Source: Aegilops tauschii subsp. strangulata (lineage: Eukaryota > Streptophyta > Magnoliopsida > Poales > Poaceae). From it: a stretch of 64,000 nt of DNA. The stretch is taken from assembly GCF_002575655.3 (NCBI RefSeq), contig NC_053039.3, positions 218,631,622 through 218,695,621 on the forward strand, read 5' to 3'. The position numbers and the translations under genes are program-made. The notes below the pieces were generated by a model. It did not search any database. It worked only from the letters and a program-made list of their open reading frames with translations, and had not been told where the DNA came from. Positions 10,368-22,958 of this stretch are shown here, piece by piece. Position 1 is the stretch's first letter, and the number at the start of each line of letters is the position of its first letter.

Positions 10368-11608
10368 TGCTACTTCTTGAGCTTGCGTTGATTTTTCCCT
10401 TGAAGAGGAAAGGGTGATGCAGCAAAGTAGAGATAAGTATTTCCCTTAGTTAAGAACCAAGGTATCAATCCAGTAGGAGGAACACACAAGTCTCCAATGA
10501 TAGCACCTACACAAACAAACAAATACTTGCACCCAATGCGATAAAGGGGTTGTCAATCCCTTCACGGTTGCTAGCAAGGATGAGATCTGATAGAGATAGG
10601 TATAAAAGATAAATAAAAGTGCAAAATAAAGTAAAGGTAAATAAATTGCACCAAGGTATTTTTGGGGTTTTGTTTTGTAGATTTGAAAATAATATGATAA
10701 AAATAGACCCCGGGGCCATAGTTTTCACTACAGGCTTCTCTCTTGAAAGAACGCATACGGTGGGTAAACAAATTACTGTTGAGCAATTGATAGAAAGCGC
10801 AAAGTTATGATGATATCTAAGTCAATGATCATGAATATAGGAATCCGTCCGTGATAAGTAGACCGAAACGATTCTGCATCTACTACTATTACTCCACAAA
10901 TCGACCGCTATCCAACATGCATCTAGTGTATTAAGTTAACAAGAATGGAGTAACGCCTTAAGCAAGATGACATGATGTAGAGGGATAGATCCAATCAATA
11001 TGGTATAAACCCCATCTTTTTATTCTTAATGGCAACAATAAAAATACGTGCCTCGTTGCCCCTTCTATCACTGGGTGAGGACACCGCAAGATTGAACCCA
11101 AAACAAAGCACCTCTCCCATTGCAAGAAAAATCAATCTAGTTTGCGTAACCAACTCAAAAGATCAGAGAGAAATAGAAAGCTATCTTAATCATGCATAAA
11201 AGAGTTCATAGAAGACTCAAATAATATTCATAGATAATCTAATCATATATCCACAATTCATCGCATCTCAACAAACGCATCGCAAAAGAAGATTACATCG
11301 AATAGATCTCCAAGAACATCGAGGAGAACATTGTATTGAAGATCAAAGAGAGAGAAGAAGCCATCTAGCTACTAGCTTTGGACCCGTAGGTTGGTGGTAA
11401 ACTACTCACACATTATCGGAAGGGCAACAAGGTTGATGTAGAAGCCCTCCGTGATCGAGTCCCCCTCCGGCAGAGTACGGGAAAAGGCCCCAAGATGGGA
11501 TATCACGAGGACAGAAGCTTGCGGTGGCGGAAAAGTATTTTTTGGTGTGCCCTCTGGTATATGGAGAATATGTGGGTATTTATGGAGCAAAGATTAGGGT
11601 TATAAGAG

Positions 11609-14600
11609 ATGCGTGTAACACCCCGGATGTAACTTTCCGTATTTGTAACTCCAACTCTTGCCATTTTCGGCCATGTGTTATGATATTCCCTCCGTGGTCG
11701 GGTTTTGTTTTCCGTTTTGCATTTTGTTCATGTCATTCATCTCATATCATGTCATCATGTGCATTGCATTTGCATACGTGTTCGTCTCATGCATCCGAGC
11801 ATTTTCCCTGTTGTCCGTTTTGCAATCCGGCGCTCCCACTTCCTCTGGTGCACCCCTCTTGTTTTCCTTTCGTGAGCGGGTGTCAAACGTTCTCGGAATG
11901 GACCGAGGCTTGTCAAATGGCCTTGGTATACCACCGGTAGACCACCGGCGTTCCATTTGGAGGTCGTTTGGTACTCCAACGGTTAACCGGGTAACCGCAG
12001 ATGCCTTCTGTGTGTTGCAGCAAAACCCCTATCTAAACAGCCCAAAACCCCTCTAAGTCACTTCCATGCTCTAGGTCGTTCGATCACGATCGTGTGGGCA
12101 AAAACCGCACCTCATTTGGAGCCTCCTAGCTCCCTCTACCTATTTATATGTGAGTCCCCCCAAAATCATTCGCAGTCCAAACCCTAGTCCTCTCCCTCCG
12201 CGCCGCCGGACAAAATGCCCACTGGCGGACGTGTCCGTCTCCCACCGCCGCCGCCACGTGTCGCCTCCGGATTCGCCGCCGCCCGCGCCCACTTCGCCGC
12301 CGGCCCGGAGAGCCCGTACGGGGCCCTCCCGGCCCGCTCCTCCCGCGCCGCCGAGCCCGCCGCGCCGCCGCCTGGCCCGTCCTCCGCCCGGGCGCCTCGC
12401 CTGCCGCGGCCCCGCCGCCTTCGCCTCCCGCCGGCGCCGCTGCGCCAGGCACCGGTCACCGCCGCCCGCGGACGCCGCTCCCGTGGCCCCCGTGCCCCGA
12501 CGCTGCTCCCCTCGCCGTGCCTCCCCGAGCTCCCTCTCCTCCGGCCGCCGCCTCGCCTTCCCCTCCATCGTCTCCGGCGAACTCCCTCGATCCGATCTGG
12601 ACGAAGCTCTCGGTTGACTTTCTTTCTCCCCCCCCCCGAAATATTTCCAAGTCTTCAAGATTTTTACAGTATGTGCACCTGTTCATCGCATCATAACTCT
12701 CTGCATATAGCTCCATTTCGTGCGTGTAATATATCGAATTGTTCGCCTCATGATGTTCTTCATTTTGTTTCATTGCACCATGTTCATTAGAGTCCATCTT
12801 GATGCCCAAATCTCTGGTCTAAGAGTGCTAGTTGCTGTTATCTGCTGTTACTTATCAGAACTTGAGGATTTGTTATTTTTGTATCATTTAATCTGTGCAT
12901 CTTATGGGCATGAGATCTACATGTGTTTTGTTGTATGCCATGCCATATTTACAGAGGTGTATGCCATGTATTTTTGTGATCTCTGTGGTGACTATCACAA
13001 GCATGCAAACTAGGCTACGTAATGTTTCTGATTTCAGGGACTTGGTAAATTTACTAAGTCTGTGACTGCTGTTATTTTGTTGCTATGTATCCATGTGGCT
13101 ACAGAGAGATCCATGCTTATTTTGGAGATATTCAGTAAGGATGTTTTGTAGATATTGTTGTAATTGATCCATTAGTGCCATTATTTGCAATTATGGAGTG
13201 CCATAGCATGACTAAATCTTGATCTACTTTTGCTATAAAATATTTCTGGCAGATTGTTAACATGATATCCAATTTTGCCAAGCTTGTTGTAGTTGATCCA
13301 TTGATGCTATGTATTTGTTCTTGCCATGGATAGCTTCATAAACGTTCCATATTGCTGTAGGTATGCTTGTTTTGTCATGCATTGCTCCGTAGTAAGTGCA
13401 TCAAGCTCACCAAGATGCCTTCATATTATTGTTTCTGCCATGCTCTGTTTTCTGCTAAGTCTGGAACCTGTTAACGAAACTTGCTATGTTCACATGGTTG
13501 CCATCATATCTTCTTGTCCTTTTTGGCTTATGGTCAGTAAGGGACTTTTGTCATACGCATTTAGTGGAATACTGCCATGCCTTGTTTTGCCGTGTTAAGT
13601 TCCTGTAGCATGTTGATTTCGTGCTTTGAACTTTGCTAGCTGTTGCTGTTTCAGTCATGTCCAGTAATTTCACCAAGTCTGTGAACCTGTTATCTTTTGC
13701 ACTTTTGCCATGCTTGTTTGAACCTGTTATGTTGTGATCTAGCCGTAGCTCAGTGTTCATCTTTTGTCAAGCATCTCCTGTAAATTACTACCATATGCTT
13801 TGTTTCTATGTTGGGATGATGTAGCTTTGTTACTTGTTGCATTCTAAGTGCTATCTTGCTGTTAATCGCAGATTCGTGTCATTCTTGTTTTGCTTGCCAT
13901 TTGCAAACCATGCATCCGTATCCGGTGATCTTTATATCATTTTCGACCGAAATCATCTCATCTTTCCAGTGGCATACTTGGTTTGCCAAGTTACTGCCTT
14001 GTTCATCATTTGTCTTCCGGAGCACGCATATGCATCACATATCATATCTTGCATATCATTCATGTATTGCATCATGTTGCTTGTGCATTCCTCGTGATTG
14101 ATTGTCGTTCCGTTGCTTGTGTTCTTGTTTTGGGTAGCACCGGGAGGCGAGTTCGTGGACGAGGAACCTGTTGAGTACGCTTACGAGGATCAAGCTTTCG
14201 ACAACTCTGAGAACCTTGCAGGCAAGATGACCACCCCTCGAAATCACTTCTATCTTTGCTTTGCTAGTTGATCGTTCTATTGCCATGCTGTGCTACCTAC
14301 CACTTGCTATATCATGCCTCCCATATTGCCATGTCAGCCTCTAACCATCCTTTCCTAGCAAACCGTTGTTTGGCTAAGTTACCGCTTTTGCTCAGCCCTT
14401 CTTATAGCGTTGCTAGTTGCAGGTGAAGTTGAAGTTGGTTCCATTTATGGAACATGGATATGTTGGGATTTCACAATATCTCTTATTATATTAATGCATC
14501 TATATATTATGGTAAAGGGTGGAAGGCTCGACCTTATGCCTGGTGTTTTGTTCCACTCTTGCCGCCCTAGTTTCCGTCATACCGGTATTATGTTCCTTGA

Positions 14601-15846
14601 GTTTGCGTTCCTTACGCGGTTGGGTGATTTATGGGACCCCCTTGACAGTTCGCCTTGAATAAAACTCCTCCAGCAAGGCCCAACCTTGGTTTTACCATTT
14701 GCGACCTAAGCCTTTTCCCCCGGGTTTTCGCGAGCCCGAGGGTCATCTTATTTTAACCCCCCCCGGGCCAGTGCTCCTTCGAGTGTTGGTCCGAACTGAG
14801 TAGACTGCGGGGCCCCCTCGTGGAAACTCGAGGTCTGGTTTTACTCGTGGGATGTCTCATCCGGTGTGCCCTGAGAATGAGATATGTGCAGCTCCTATCG
14901 GGATTTGTCGGCGCATCGGGCGGCTTTGCTGGTCTTGTTTTACCATTGTCGAAATGTCTTGTAAACTGGGATTCCGAGACTGATCGGGTCTTTCCGGGAG
15001 AAGGTTTATCTTTCGTTGACCGTGAGAGCTTATGATGGGCTAAGTTGGGACACCCCTGCAGGGTATTATCTTTCGAAAGCCATGCCCGCGGTTATGAGGC
15101 AGATGGGAATTTGTTAATGTCCGGTTGTAGAGAACTTGTCACTTGACTTAATTAAAATACATCAACCGTGTGTGTAGCCGTGATGGTCTCTTCTCGGCGG
15201 AGTCCGGGAAGTGAACACGGTTTGAGGTATGCATGAACGTAAGTAGTTTCAGGATCACTTCGTGATCATTGCTAGTTGACGACCGTTCCGTTGCTTCTCT
15301 TCTCGCTCTCATTTGCGTATGTTAGCCACTATATATGCTTAGTGCCTGCTGCAGCTCCACCTCATTTCACCGCCCTTTCCTATAAGCTTAAATAGTCTTG
15401 ATCTCGCGGGTGTGAGATTGCTGAGTCCTCGTGACTCACGGATTCTACCAAAACAGTTGCAGGTGCCGACGATGCCAGTGCAGATGACGAAACCGAGCTC
15501 AAGTGGGAGTTCGACGAGGAACGTCGTTGTTACTATGTGTCCTTTCCTGATGATCAGTAGTGGAGCCCAGTTGGGATGATCGGGGATCTAGCATTTGGGG
15601 TTATCTTATTTTCATTTGGATCTTGACCGTAGTCGGTATGTGTGTGTATTTTGGTTGATGTATGAATTATATTTATGTATTGTGTGAAGTGGCGATTGTA
15701 AGCCAACTCTCGTTATCCCATTCTTGTTCATTACATGGGATTGTGTGAAGATGACCCTTCTTGCGACAAAACCACAATGCGGTTATGCCTCTAAGTCGTG
15801 CCTCGACACGTGGGAGATATAGCCGCATCGTGGGCGTTACAATGCG
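11609..15846 (+). mobile_element. Sukkula-like solo LTR, 11614-15841 (4.2 kb), with TSD ATGCG
   Basis: The LTR begins TGTAACACCCCGG and ends 'GTGGGCGTTACA', whose inverted ends match (TGTAACaCCC/TGTAACgCCC). ATGCG flanks both sides at 11609-11613 and 15842-15846. At 4,228 bp it is very long. The 3' end resembles the Sukkula/Erika large retrotransposon derivatives of Triticeae, which lack protein-coding domains. It contains a TATA-like site, a GC-rich block and diverged internal repeats (for example 'GTA.TTGATCCATT' near 13160 and 13289), but no gag or pol. I infer + orientation from the terminal similarity. Confidence 0.8.
12139..12620 (+). promoter_or_regulatory. TATA-like site and CpG-rich leader inside the long LTR
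   Basis: 'CTATTTATATG' at 12139-12149 is followed, after about 30 bases, by a sharply GC- and CpG-rich block (about 12190-12600) that ends in a C-tract. This arrangement fits an LTR promoter and transcribed leader. Long overlapping ORFs occur on both strands of the block but use only Pro, Ala, Arg, Gly and Ser-rich codons and match no family, so I treat them as compositional. Promoter activity is inferred. Confidence 0.45.
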
Positions 15847-15869
15847 AGGGGCCTAGGGTGCGCCCCCAA

Positions 15870-16647
15870 GCTTGTGGCCTTGAACATCATGAACAAGACC
15901 GCTAACAACGCTCTAGCTCGTGTCCAACGGTCAAAGAAGGCCTCACCAAACCTTGCTTTGAAGGCCAAGGCAGTTCCAGAAGAAGAAGAGGAGGAGGAGG
16001 AAGAGAGTTCCCCCAAGGACACCAAATATGCTTACCACGAGCACATAGCTCTTGTGTCAAAGCAATTTTGGGGCAACAAGAGAAACTCAAGGCCCAACTT
16101 CTCCAAGAACAACTCATCTCGAAGGGCAAGCTACGTGTGAGAACTTGCTACAATTGTGTCAATGTGAGTCACTTTGTGGTGGATTGCCCTTATGAGAAGA
16201 GGGAAGACAATGGTGGCAAGCTTATCCGCAAGGACAAGGCCAAGTCCTTCCCAAGCAAGAATAATTTCACCAAGAAAGTGCCTCAAAAGGGGTTGGTGGC
16301 ACAAGAAGAGTACCTCTCCGATGATGATGATGAAGATACAAGTGGTGAAGGAATGGCAACGGCCACCGTGGCCATTGCCACCTCTTCCCCAACCAAGGTG
16401 TCTCTCTTCGGTGCCCCGAACGAGAAACTCATTGCCAAAGGTACCATCAAGGTAACCTGTAACATCAAAACTTCCATCACTACTACTCCTTCTTTGTTGG
16501 ATTGTGTGGATAATCATGTGGAGGCAAAGGTTAATGAGAACAAATTTGATAAGTTCTTGAGTAAGCTAAGAGGTGAGACCAAGAAGCACTTTGTTGCTCT
16601 CTTGGAGCAACTTGGTGAGGCTAATGATATCATTAGTAGACCCCGGG
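15870..16647 (+). pseudogene. Copia gag fragment with CCHC zinc knuckle
   Basis: The reading frame starts abruptly ('LNIMNKTANNALARVQ') at the junction with the gypsy LTR. It shifts frame near 16080-16130 and then carries the zinc knuckle CYNCVNVSHFVVDC (CX2CX4HX4C, about 16144-16185). An acidic tract and 'KKHFVALLEQLGEANDIIS' follow. This is the gag of a Ty1/copia polyprotein, where the knuckle binds RNA during packaging. The gag resumes at 23944, so the 7.3-kb LTR element was inserted within it. Confidence 0.75.
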
Positions 16648-16661
16648 GCCATAGTTTTCAC
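16637..16661 (+). other. 25-bp patch identical to gypsy LTR sequence at a junction
   Basis: These 25 bases, with a CCCCGGGG core, are identical to 10704-10728 inside the gypsy LTR and in the same orientation. They lie exactly where copia gag stops and the truncated LTR element begins. This looks like filler copied in during double-strand break repair. The mechanism is inferred. Confidence 0.55.
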
Positions 16662-16696
16662 AACTTCCTTCCTTTGCCACAACTTCCTTTTGATTG

Positions 16697-16898
16697 CCTT
16701 TGTATTGTCCCTTGTTGACTTTGGATCGTGTATCTCCCCTTGTGTTTCGAGGATCTAGCATGTTTGTGACTATATCTTGTTGGTTTGAGAGTTCCTTTTT
16801 GTGTTTTCCCTTGTGTTTCCCTATGTGTTCTTCGTGTTCTTAGTTGGGATCCGCTCCTTTCGTGAAAGATCGGCCGTATAGGGTTCCACCCTACATCA
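16697..16898 (+). mobile_element. Truncated 5' LTR of the nested non-pol LTR element
   Basis: This matches 23745-23943 closely ('CCCTTGTTGACTTTGGATCG', 'GATCCGCTCCTTTCGTGAAA', 'CCACCCTACATCA'). It represents only the last 202 bp of a 985-bp LTR, so the 5' three quarters are lost. It ends in CATCA. Confidence 0.8.
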
Positions 16899-18608
16899 TC
16901 TTGGATTAGAGCCAGCTTGCTCATGATCATCTTGGTATCATGAGCGACGTTGATCACGATTTCGGAGCCTCCCCTCTTTGTTTTCTAGCCTTGTTTTGTT
17001 GATTTTGTCCCAAATTCGAAAATTCCCCACAAAAATAGCCCCCCAATTTTTTTTTGTGATTTGTTGGTTTGATGATGTTTTGTTGATTTTGATCCGTGGA
17101 TTCGTTGTGTCTTCAGTAGATCTAGCTTTCCCCCAACTTTCCCCACTTTCCATCCACAAAATCTTCGCAATTTTGCCCCCGAAATCATCAATTTTCGCCC
17201 CCAAAATCGAGTTCCTCGAGTTCATCCTCGGATTTGGAGCCCGGATATCTGGCCCATGGCCCCGGACATCTGCCCCCCCCGGACATCCGACCATTAACCC
17301 GGACATCCGGCTCCTGGAGCACAATTTCGCGCGCGGTTCTGGACATCAGGTCCCGGAAATCCGGCCCCGACCCCGGATGTCCGACCCCTGTAATTTCACA
17401 TCCATTAACCCGGATGTCCCTAAGTAGCCTTTCCCCGTGCTTCCAACTCCAACACCCGTGTATAATCCACCACCTTACCCTCCACTTCCGCATTGCGTCT
17501 CAAAACACATCATTGCATTTCCGCAATCCCATTGAGTTTTCGCAAAACCACCACCGCTTTCTGCTACCACCATTTGATATTTGACATTTGAGATTTTGAG
17601 TTCGCGGTTTTCTCGTTTCCTAAGGTGTTTCGGCTACTTAGGGACGAGTCTCCATCATCTTGGTATCTCCATCAAGATCACCGCCACTCATCATCATACA
17701 AAAGGACGGAAACCTCGACGACACCATTGTATATTCCCCTTGCCATTGCATTGATAACCCCTAGCCCATTTTGCGTCACTTACCTATCGAGACTAGCCTT
17801 TGAGTATTGCCGGCAACCTTACTTGTGGACATTAGTGATCTACACCTTCCATTGCATACATACCATATCATCTTGGTATCATCATATCATCCCTTGTGTC
17901 ACAAGTTTGTTCCCGCATATACACAATTGCTATCTTGGTTTGTGCATTTCGCATAGTGGCCATACAAAAAAAAGAGAAAAAAAGAGAATAAGCTTTTAAG
18001 CAAAGGAAAAGAGTGAACAAAGAGCTTGTAAGCAAGTGCCATAACATCATACCACATTGCATATAAGATTGTCATATCCGATCATATTGGATCATCTCGA
18101 GAGGAACATCGGGAACCGTATATACATAGCATAATTGGGATAGAAGTCGTTGCATTTTTGTCTCTTATAGGTTGTGCACAAGTGTCGTATCCGCCTATTG
18201 AGAAATCGTGCTAGCGTCTCTCTTTAGTTGTGCAACACGAGCGTTTTCCGTGGATTCCACATTTTGAGCTCATTCCTTGGTTGCACGACCCCATTTATCT
18301 ATCCGTGGGTGCGTTTCCGTGTGCCATTCATTGCTATTGGTCTACTTGTTTCACTTGCGAATTTGTGATTCTCTTTCAACATTATTGACTCTTGCTAACA
18401 TTTTGCATCAAATTTTTGTGCCACTATCCTCACCGAGCTCCACCATAAGCCTTATTTGTGTAGGTGTGAGAAATTGACAAGATCGGTACCAATTGTGCTA
18501 TTTCCTTGTTACATCATTGAGTGATCATTGACCCATTTTCAACATCGGTCAAGGTATATTTGGTATAGTTCTTCTCATTCTCCCATTCATATTTGCTCGA
18601 GTTTTGTG
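16899..18608 (+). other. Leader of the nested LTR element, with CCGGACATCCGG-like repeats
   Basis: This is the untranslated leader between the PBS region and the first long ORF. At about 17235-17420 it holds one exact 'CCGGACATCCGG' and about seven variants (for example CCGGATATCTGG, CCGGAAATCCGG, CCGGATGTCCG). The same palindromic word is dense in the 3' LTR at 23210-23490. The rest is pyrimidine-rich ('CATCTTGGTATC' repeated near 17660 and 17870) with no convincing gene. Confidence 0.5.
16900..16918 (+). other. Degenerate primer-binding site
   Basis: One base after the LTR end, 'CTTGGATTAGAGCCAGC' resembles the plant tRNA-iMet primer site (TGGTATCAGAGCC) with several changes. A second, better-preserved 'CTTGGTATCATGAGC' occurs about 30 bases on, at about 16930. 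Which one was used cannot be decided here. Confidence 0.4.
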
Positions 18609-21600
18609 ATGGATAGGCAAGGCATTTCATCTCCGGTCTTCGACAACAACGACGGCGCGAACAACTACATCACCAAAGCGTCAATCTTCGATCTACAACG
18701 ACAAATGCAAGGCGCACAATCAAGATTGCGAGAGCGCATCGACAAACTCGCCATCGACATACGACACTCCGAAGCACATACAAGAGACTACTTCGACAAC
18801 AAGCTTTCCACACAAAAGAAGGAGGAAGATGCACGGATGGAGGAGATTCAGACTTTGTTGGCCAAACGTTCTTCCCCTTCGTCATCCTCAAGGCGACGAC
18901 GAGCAAGTCGACCATCTTCGGAGCGCCCAAGCGATACAAGCGCAAGTTGTCCACGTCCACATCTCCATGGCGACCACCATCATGTTCGTGATCCACATCG
19001 TCATGAAGGGCAAGTCACCTCCAAGCATCATTTGCACGATGACGACGAACGACATCTACATCGAGCTCAAGTACGACAACGACACCATCATCGTGATGAT
19101 GCTCACCAAGCGCAAATGCACAAGTCCCAACAAGCTCTACATCAAGCTACGACCAAGCTTCATGAGCAAAAGAGAAGACCGCGCCAAGCACCACAAAGAC
19201 GGAGCTACGGCTACAACAACCACTTCAGCATCTTCGCCAAGTGTTCTCAAGGCATCTTCGCCTTTGGACGTACGGCATCTTCACCTACTTCCCTTGAGTT
19301 CGCCTACATCGACATCTTCAATAACTAGGTGACCAACTAGAACGAGGGCGACACTTCCATCTTCGGAAGCCCCTCAAGGAAGAAGGCCGAGCATGGGAAA
19401 TTCCCTTCGGTCATGGAGACGAGCTATGAGGTGCCACATCATATGGGCCTCCAACAACAAGACGGCGACAAGAAGGTCGAGCTAGGGAAATCCCCTTCGA
19501 CAACGGCGACGAGCACAAACCTCTTCAACAACATGAAGACGACGCCCCAAAAGGACTCATTCTCCGAGTCAAGCTATGAGACCGCACATGAGACCTTATC
19601 TTTGGTCTTGGAGGAGAGTGATGATGTGCCATCTTCAGCCTTCATCCACGGCTACGATTACGACATGATTGAGCATGGAGACATTTGCACCAACATCTCT
19701 CCGACACCCACATATGACGAGATGCCCCAATTCCCATGTGAGGAGAGCCACTACCACATGAGTGATATGAGTGACTCCACCATATGTGACATTGAGTGCA
19801 TTTCCTATGAGAGGATGAGTGTGACCACCACTAGCCCCACACATGAGAGCATGCCACACATCCTATGTGAGGGTGAGAGCCATTTTAATGACTCCACCAA
19901 CCATATGAGTGAGAGCATCCAAGAGGGAGTGAGTGAGCCACAACACTTCGTGAGTGAGGTAGTTGACACGGCACGTGAGGCCACTATGATTTCTAACAAC
20001 TTAACCTCTACTCCGAGTGTGTTTTCTTTGGTGTTAGGTCTCCAACATGACGACATGCCTATCCTCGACGAGTCCATACCTCCAATGGAGACGACGATGG
20101 CCATGGTGGACGATGATGCACCCCCACATGGTTCCATCAAGATGAAGATGACCATGACTTGGTCTTCGACACCTCACCTACAACACATGAGCGATGCTCC
20201 AAAGGTAACATAGGTGATGGTGCTTCTCTTGTCCCACTAGTGGACTATCTCACCAATGATTTCTTGCATGATGTTGATCCACCTATTCCCATGCTTCATG
20301 CTAGTGCGGCCTCTTCATGTCATGACTTACCAATTTATGATGAATATGATGATGATCATGTTGAGTTTCCTAGTTGTGATGCTATGCTCCATAGGATATC
20401 ATGTGAAAATTCTATTGGTCACTTCATGTTTGACAATCCATTGAACTTTTCATATGCTATGAGTGAGATCTCCCATATTGCTTCATTTCAATCTCAACAT
20501 AGTAACTATGCATGCCCCATTAAAATAAATCCCGTTTGCACTTATGGCATAGATGACGAGATGGTGGTCATTGGCTTTTGTTTTTCATGTGATGATATTG
20601 CCATGCTTCCTTTACATGATTTGCGCAATTCATCTACTATGCCATGCCATGATCACATTGTTCCAAATATGCATTGTTTTGGATGTTGTCAATATTCTCC
20701 ATGTGATGTTTCTACAAATGCTCATGAGGAGAACCCCATAGTTTCCTCATACATATTAGGAGATCTTGATGCATTCCATACTTTGCATGATTCCCATAAT
20801 TGCTTGCACCATATGCATACGATTCATAACAATGCTCTAGATATCACTAGTGATGCATTACACAATTTGAGTCTCCATTATGCTATACATAATAACAAAC
20901 CTCTCATGATGGATGACATGTTTCTATATCACGCATCTCATTTATTTGAGCATTAGCTATTTTGTGCTAACCAACACATGCACATATGCATCATGATGAA
21001 TCATGTGTACATATACCACGCACACACAATTTTCCCTTTGTCTTTGTTTTGTGTAGGTACTCACGTATACTCGTCAACCTCTCAATCCCAAGAGTTGACG
21101 AAATGAGCTCTTGAGAGCAACGATGATTTGGGATTCCGCGGATTATCCTTACCACCGTTCACTTCGCGCAAGGACTACGCGCATCTCTTTTACTTGTCTC
21201 TCACACGGCTATGGGCTATTTACCACATGTCACCTTATGCCCATTCTATCATGTTCACTTTGCATATTATGCTTGCTTCTATGCCTTTGCCATGCAATTG
21301 TGACCCTTTCTTGCATTTACCCATGATACACCATTATACTACTTCTATGTGTATTTGCATGCTTGGGGGAGATACTTGTTGCTATTACCATGCTTTCCTT
21401 GTCCCCCATGCTATTGCCGATTCTTGTGTTGGGAGAGTCATGATGTCCCATTGCTATTTACATATGCCCTCTCGCCAATACATTGATGATACTTTCCTCA
21501 TATCTTTCTTTAATGCTTGTGCTATGTCATGTGAATTATTCATGCACACTATTTGCACCCATGACATGTTTGCCATGATTCCTTTTAGTACGTTGCATCT

Positions 21601-22950
21601 CCGCACTACTAGCTTGCTTGACTTGATCTCTATGATTGCTTGCTTTGTCGCATCACCCATGTTCCATTCTTACTCGCTTTCTTGGGTTGATGACATATAT
21701 ATTCATGCCTCTCACATGATATATCTTGATCTTTGTCGTTTGTCTCCATTAGTTGCATCTCTCATATCACCTTGTATTGAGTGCAAACTTGCTATGCTTA
21801 TTGATCGTGGAGACTTGGACATATTCCTTGTGAAGCATGCTTGTTTGATTGAACCTATTGTCTTTGGTTGTTCTCGCATCATATGCCTCCGTACTATGAA
21901 ATGCTCCCTTGTCCTTTCTTATGATGAGCATGATGCATACACTTGTTGGGTATTTCACCACACGAATGCTAGGTTTTGTATTTCCGCTAACATCATTTGT
22001 TTTTCCGAGTGTTTGTCATGTTCTTTCATTTTAAAGGATTCACAAGGCGGTACCATGACGAGACAACTTGGTCTTGTGAAGGCGTACATGATGCGCGACA
22101 CCAACATTTTTGACATTCTCATAAAGGTGAACTCCTTCCCTTTGAGCCATCCTCAATTACGCATATTGGATGGGTCATTCTTTCATTGTTGTCTCCTTCT
22201 TGTCTACATGATACATCTATTGGAGGGAGGACCGACCTTGGAGATGGACCCTATGGACCTTCAAGTTGAGGAGTGCTCGGACTTAGTGGATTCACCACCG
22301 GACCACCACTACTACCACGACATTGAGCTATGGTACAACACCACCCATAAATTTTTGCATCTTATGCATGGATTGACTCACTTTATGATTGCCTTGTTGC
22401 ATCTTCCATTTCTATGTCATCCATGATATATGAGCTTATGCACTTCCAAAGCAAATTTGTTGTTATCTTTCTTGATGGCATATTCATACATCATGATCAT
22501 ATTGCCCACCATCAATTCCATGATCACATAGTCACGTTGAGCATCCATTGCCATATTCATGCTATTGATAAACCGTCTCACTATGAAATCATTTAGCACC
22601 GTGGTTGCATTGATCATATTTATAACACATTTGTGTGCACAATGAATGCGTTTGCTCCCATGAACGCTTTGCATATCATTCTATATCATCTTGATAAGCT
22701 TCATGCGCTTTGTCATGAACAATCTTGCCGCACGGACTCATACATACTTGATGGACACTTTGTGTGCACTAACCATTGTATTTCCGAGTGTCGCTTGTGT
22801 TTGCTCTTTTTGCATGTGTACCACTCCGGAGACACCTTGGAGTACTTGGATTGCGCCATGTCTTCCACTTCGTCCAACTGCAAGTCCGTCCATGACAACT
22901 GTTTCCATGGTGATGAGGTTTTCGATCCGAGGTCGGATCTTTCCCAAGGG
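18609..22950 (+). pseudogene. Long His/Met-rich ORF region of a non-pol LTR element
   Basis: Coding-like sequence starts at ATG 18609 ('MDRQGISSPVFDNNDGANNY'), with a helical, coiled-coil-like gag-type N-terminus ('LRERIDKLAIDIRHSEAH'). It continues for about 4.3 kb as ORFs at 18609-19328, 19413-20213, 20159-20956, 21128-22426 and 22633-22950, separated by single stops or frameshifts. The middle and C-terminal parts are strongly His-, Met- and Cys-rich ('HDSHNCLHHMHTIHNNAL'). I see no zinc knuckle, protease, integrase or RT motif. A non-autonomous element dependent on another element's enzymes is likely. The function of the large ORF is not known to me. Confidence 0.6.
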
Positions 22951-22958
22951 AGGGGAGA
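22944..22958 (+). other. Polypurine tract
   Basis: A purine run (AAGGGAGGGGAGA, 22946-22958) directly precedes the TGACG start of the 3' LTR. In LTR retroelements this tract primes plus-strand DNA synthesis. It confirms + orientation for the nested element. Confidence 0.7.

Larger units (their letters stand above)
10368..15870 (-). mobile_element. Gypsy 5' LTR (10368-11613 plus 15842 to about 15870), interrupted and truncated
   Basis: On + it begins 'TGCTACTTCTTGAGCTTGCG' beside the PBS and parallels the solo LTR at 5012 along its length ('AAGGGTGATGCAG', 'CAAGGTATCAATCCAGTAGGAGG', 'GGGGTTGTCAATCCCTTCACGG'). It is split at 11613/11614 by the Sukkula-like solo LTR and resumes at 15842 for about 28 bp ('GCCTAGGGTGCGCCCCC'). 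It is then cut off at a junction with copia gag, so the U3 start (TGATACGTC on minus) is lost. Confidence 0.75.

Noticed and set aside
12140..12809. Long Pro/Arg/Gly-rich ORFs on both strands in the GC-rich LTR block
   Set aside because: All six frames are nearly free of stops because of composition, and the sequence lies inside a solo LTR with perfect TSDs. No domain is recognisable.
11614..15841. Complete LTR retrotransposon with two LTRs
   Set aside because: There is no internal long direct repeat, PBS or polypurine tract; one set of TG…CA ends with matching TSDs indicates a solo LTR.
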